Assembly (NCBI GenBank): GCA_023268575.1
Contig: JALRCL010000524.1
Coordinates: 1 to 5,220, forward strand
Origin: Patulibacter sp.
GTDB lineage: Bacteria > Actinomycetota > Thermoleophilia > Solirubrobacterales > Solirubrobacteraceae
Reading direction: 5' to 3'
Length of the DNA stretch: 5,220 nt
Within the stretch, counting starts at the first letter, position 1. Each line of letters opens with the position of its first letter. Below, piece after piece: positions 5,201-5,220 of the stretch. Under the pieces are notes generated by a model. It had not been told where the DNA came from, ran no database searches, and saw only the letters and a program-made list of their open reading frames with translations. The position numbers and the translations under genes are program-made.

Positions 5201-5220
5201 ATGGTCGCCGGTCCCCTCCA
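5201..5220 (+). CDS. Possible start of an unidentified gene, cut by window edge
   Basis: An ATG follows a good -10 box and opens a frame reading MVAGPL before the window ends. There is too little protein to identify it. Support comes only from the promoter spacing and from its place after the csp terminator; no Shine-Dalgarno is present, as expected for a leaderless message. Confidence 0.35.

Overview
The window is very GC-rich, with GC-ending codons throughout, and reads as chromosome of a high-GC actinobacterium. The MCE proteins resemble those of the Thermoleophilia (Solirubrobacterales and relatives): a start of the type 'SSLLANPVLIGAATILV...AYN' and tails with 'YDANGH' and 'RCPGAN' motifs. 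That placement is from memory of family style, not from a search. No mobile element, CRISPR array, rRNA or tRNA was seen.

Left part (1-2994, minus strand): the promoter-proximal end of an MCE operon. Two complete MCE/MlaD-type genes (462 and 504 codons) are followed by the first 33 codons of a third, which runs off the left edge. Each junction is a 4-base ATGA overlap, so the genes should be translationally coupled. Each product has an N-terminal membrane anchor, and the two complete ones carry an MCE domain followed by a long helical region. They should form part of an envelope lipid-transport machine. The YrbE permeases that usually head such operons are not upstream of the first gene.

Middle (2995-3188): a divergent intergenic region. 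It holds a short AT-richer island that looks like the minus-strand MCE promoter with an imperfect palindrome over its -10 region, and a plus-strand -10 box placed so that the hydrolase mRNA would be leaderless.

Right part (3189-5220, plus strand): an HSL-family (family IV) alpha/beta hydrolase, then after 40 bases a SoxR-type MerR regulator with the full [2Fe-2S] cysteine cluster. A 221-base spacer follows, carrying a promoter and a structured 5' leader, then a 67-residue CspA-type cold-shock protein and strong hairpins that probably end its transcript. A possible leaderless start of another gene lies at the extreme right edge. The hydrolase and soxR may be co-transcribed. The csp gene looks like an independent unit, and it and the third MCE gene are the only two with a textbook Shine-Dalgarno sequence.

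The gene content is mostly ordinary. The points worth a second look are the MCE operon without leading permease genes, its palindromic promoter, the possible ribosome-site-masking stem in the csp leader, and the recurring leaderless promoter arrangement. I see no convincing evidence of a wholly new system.
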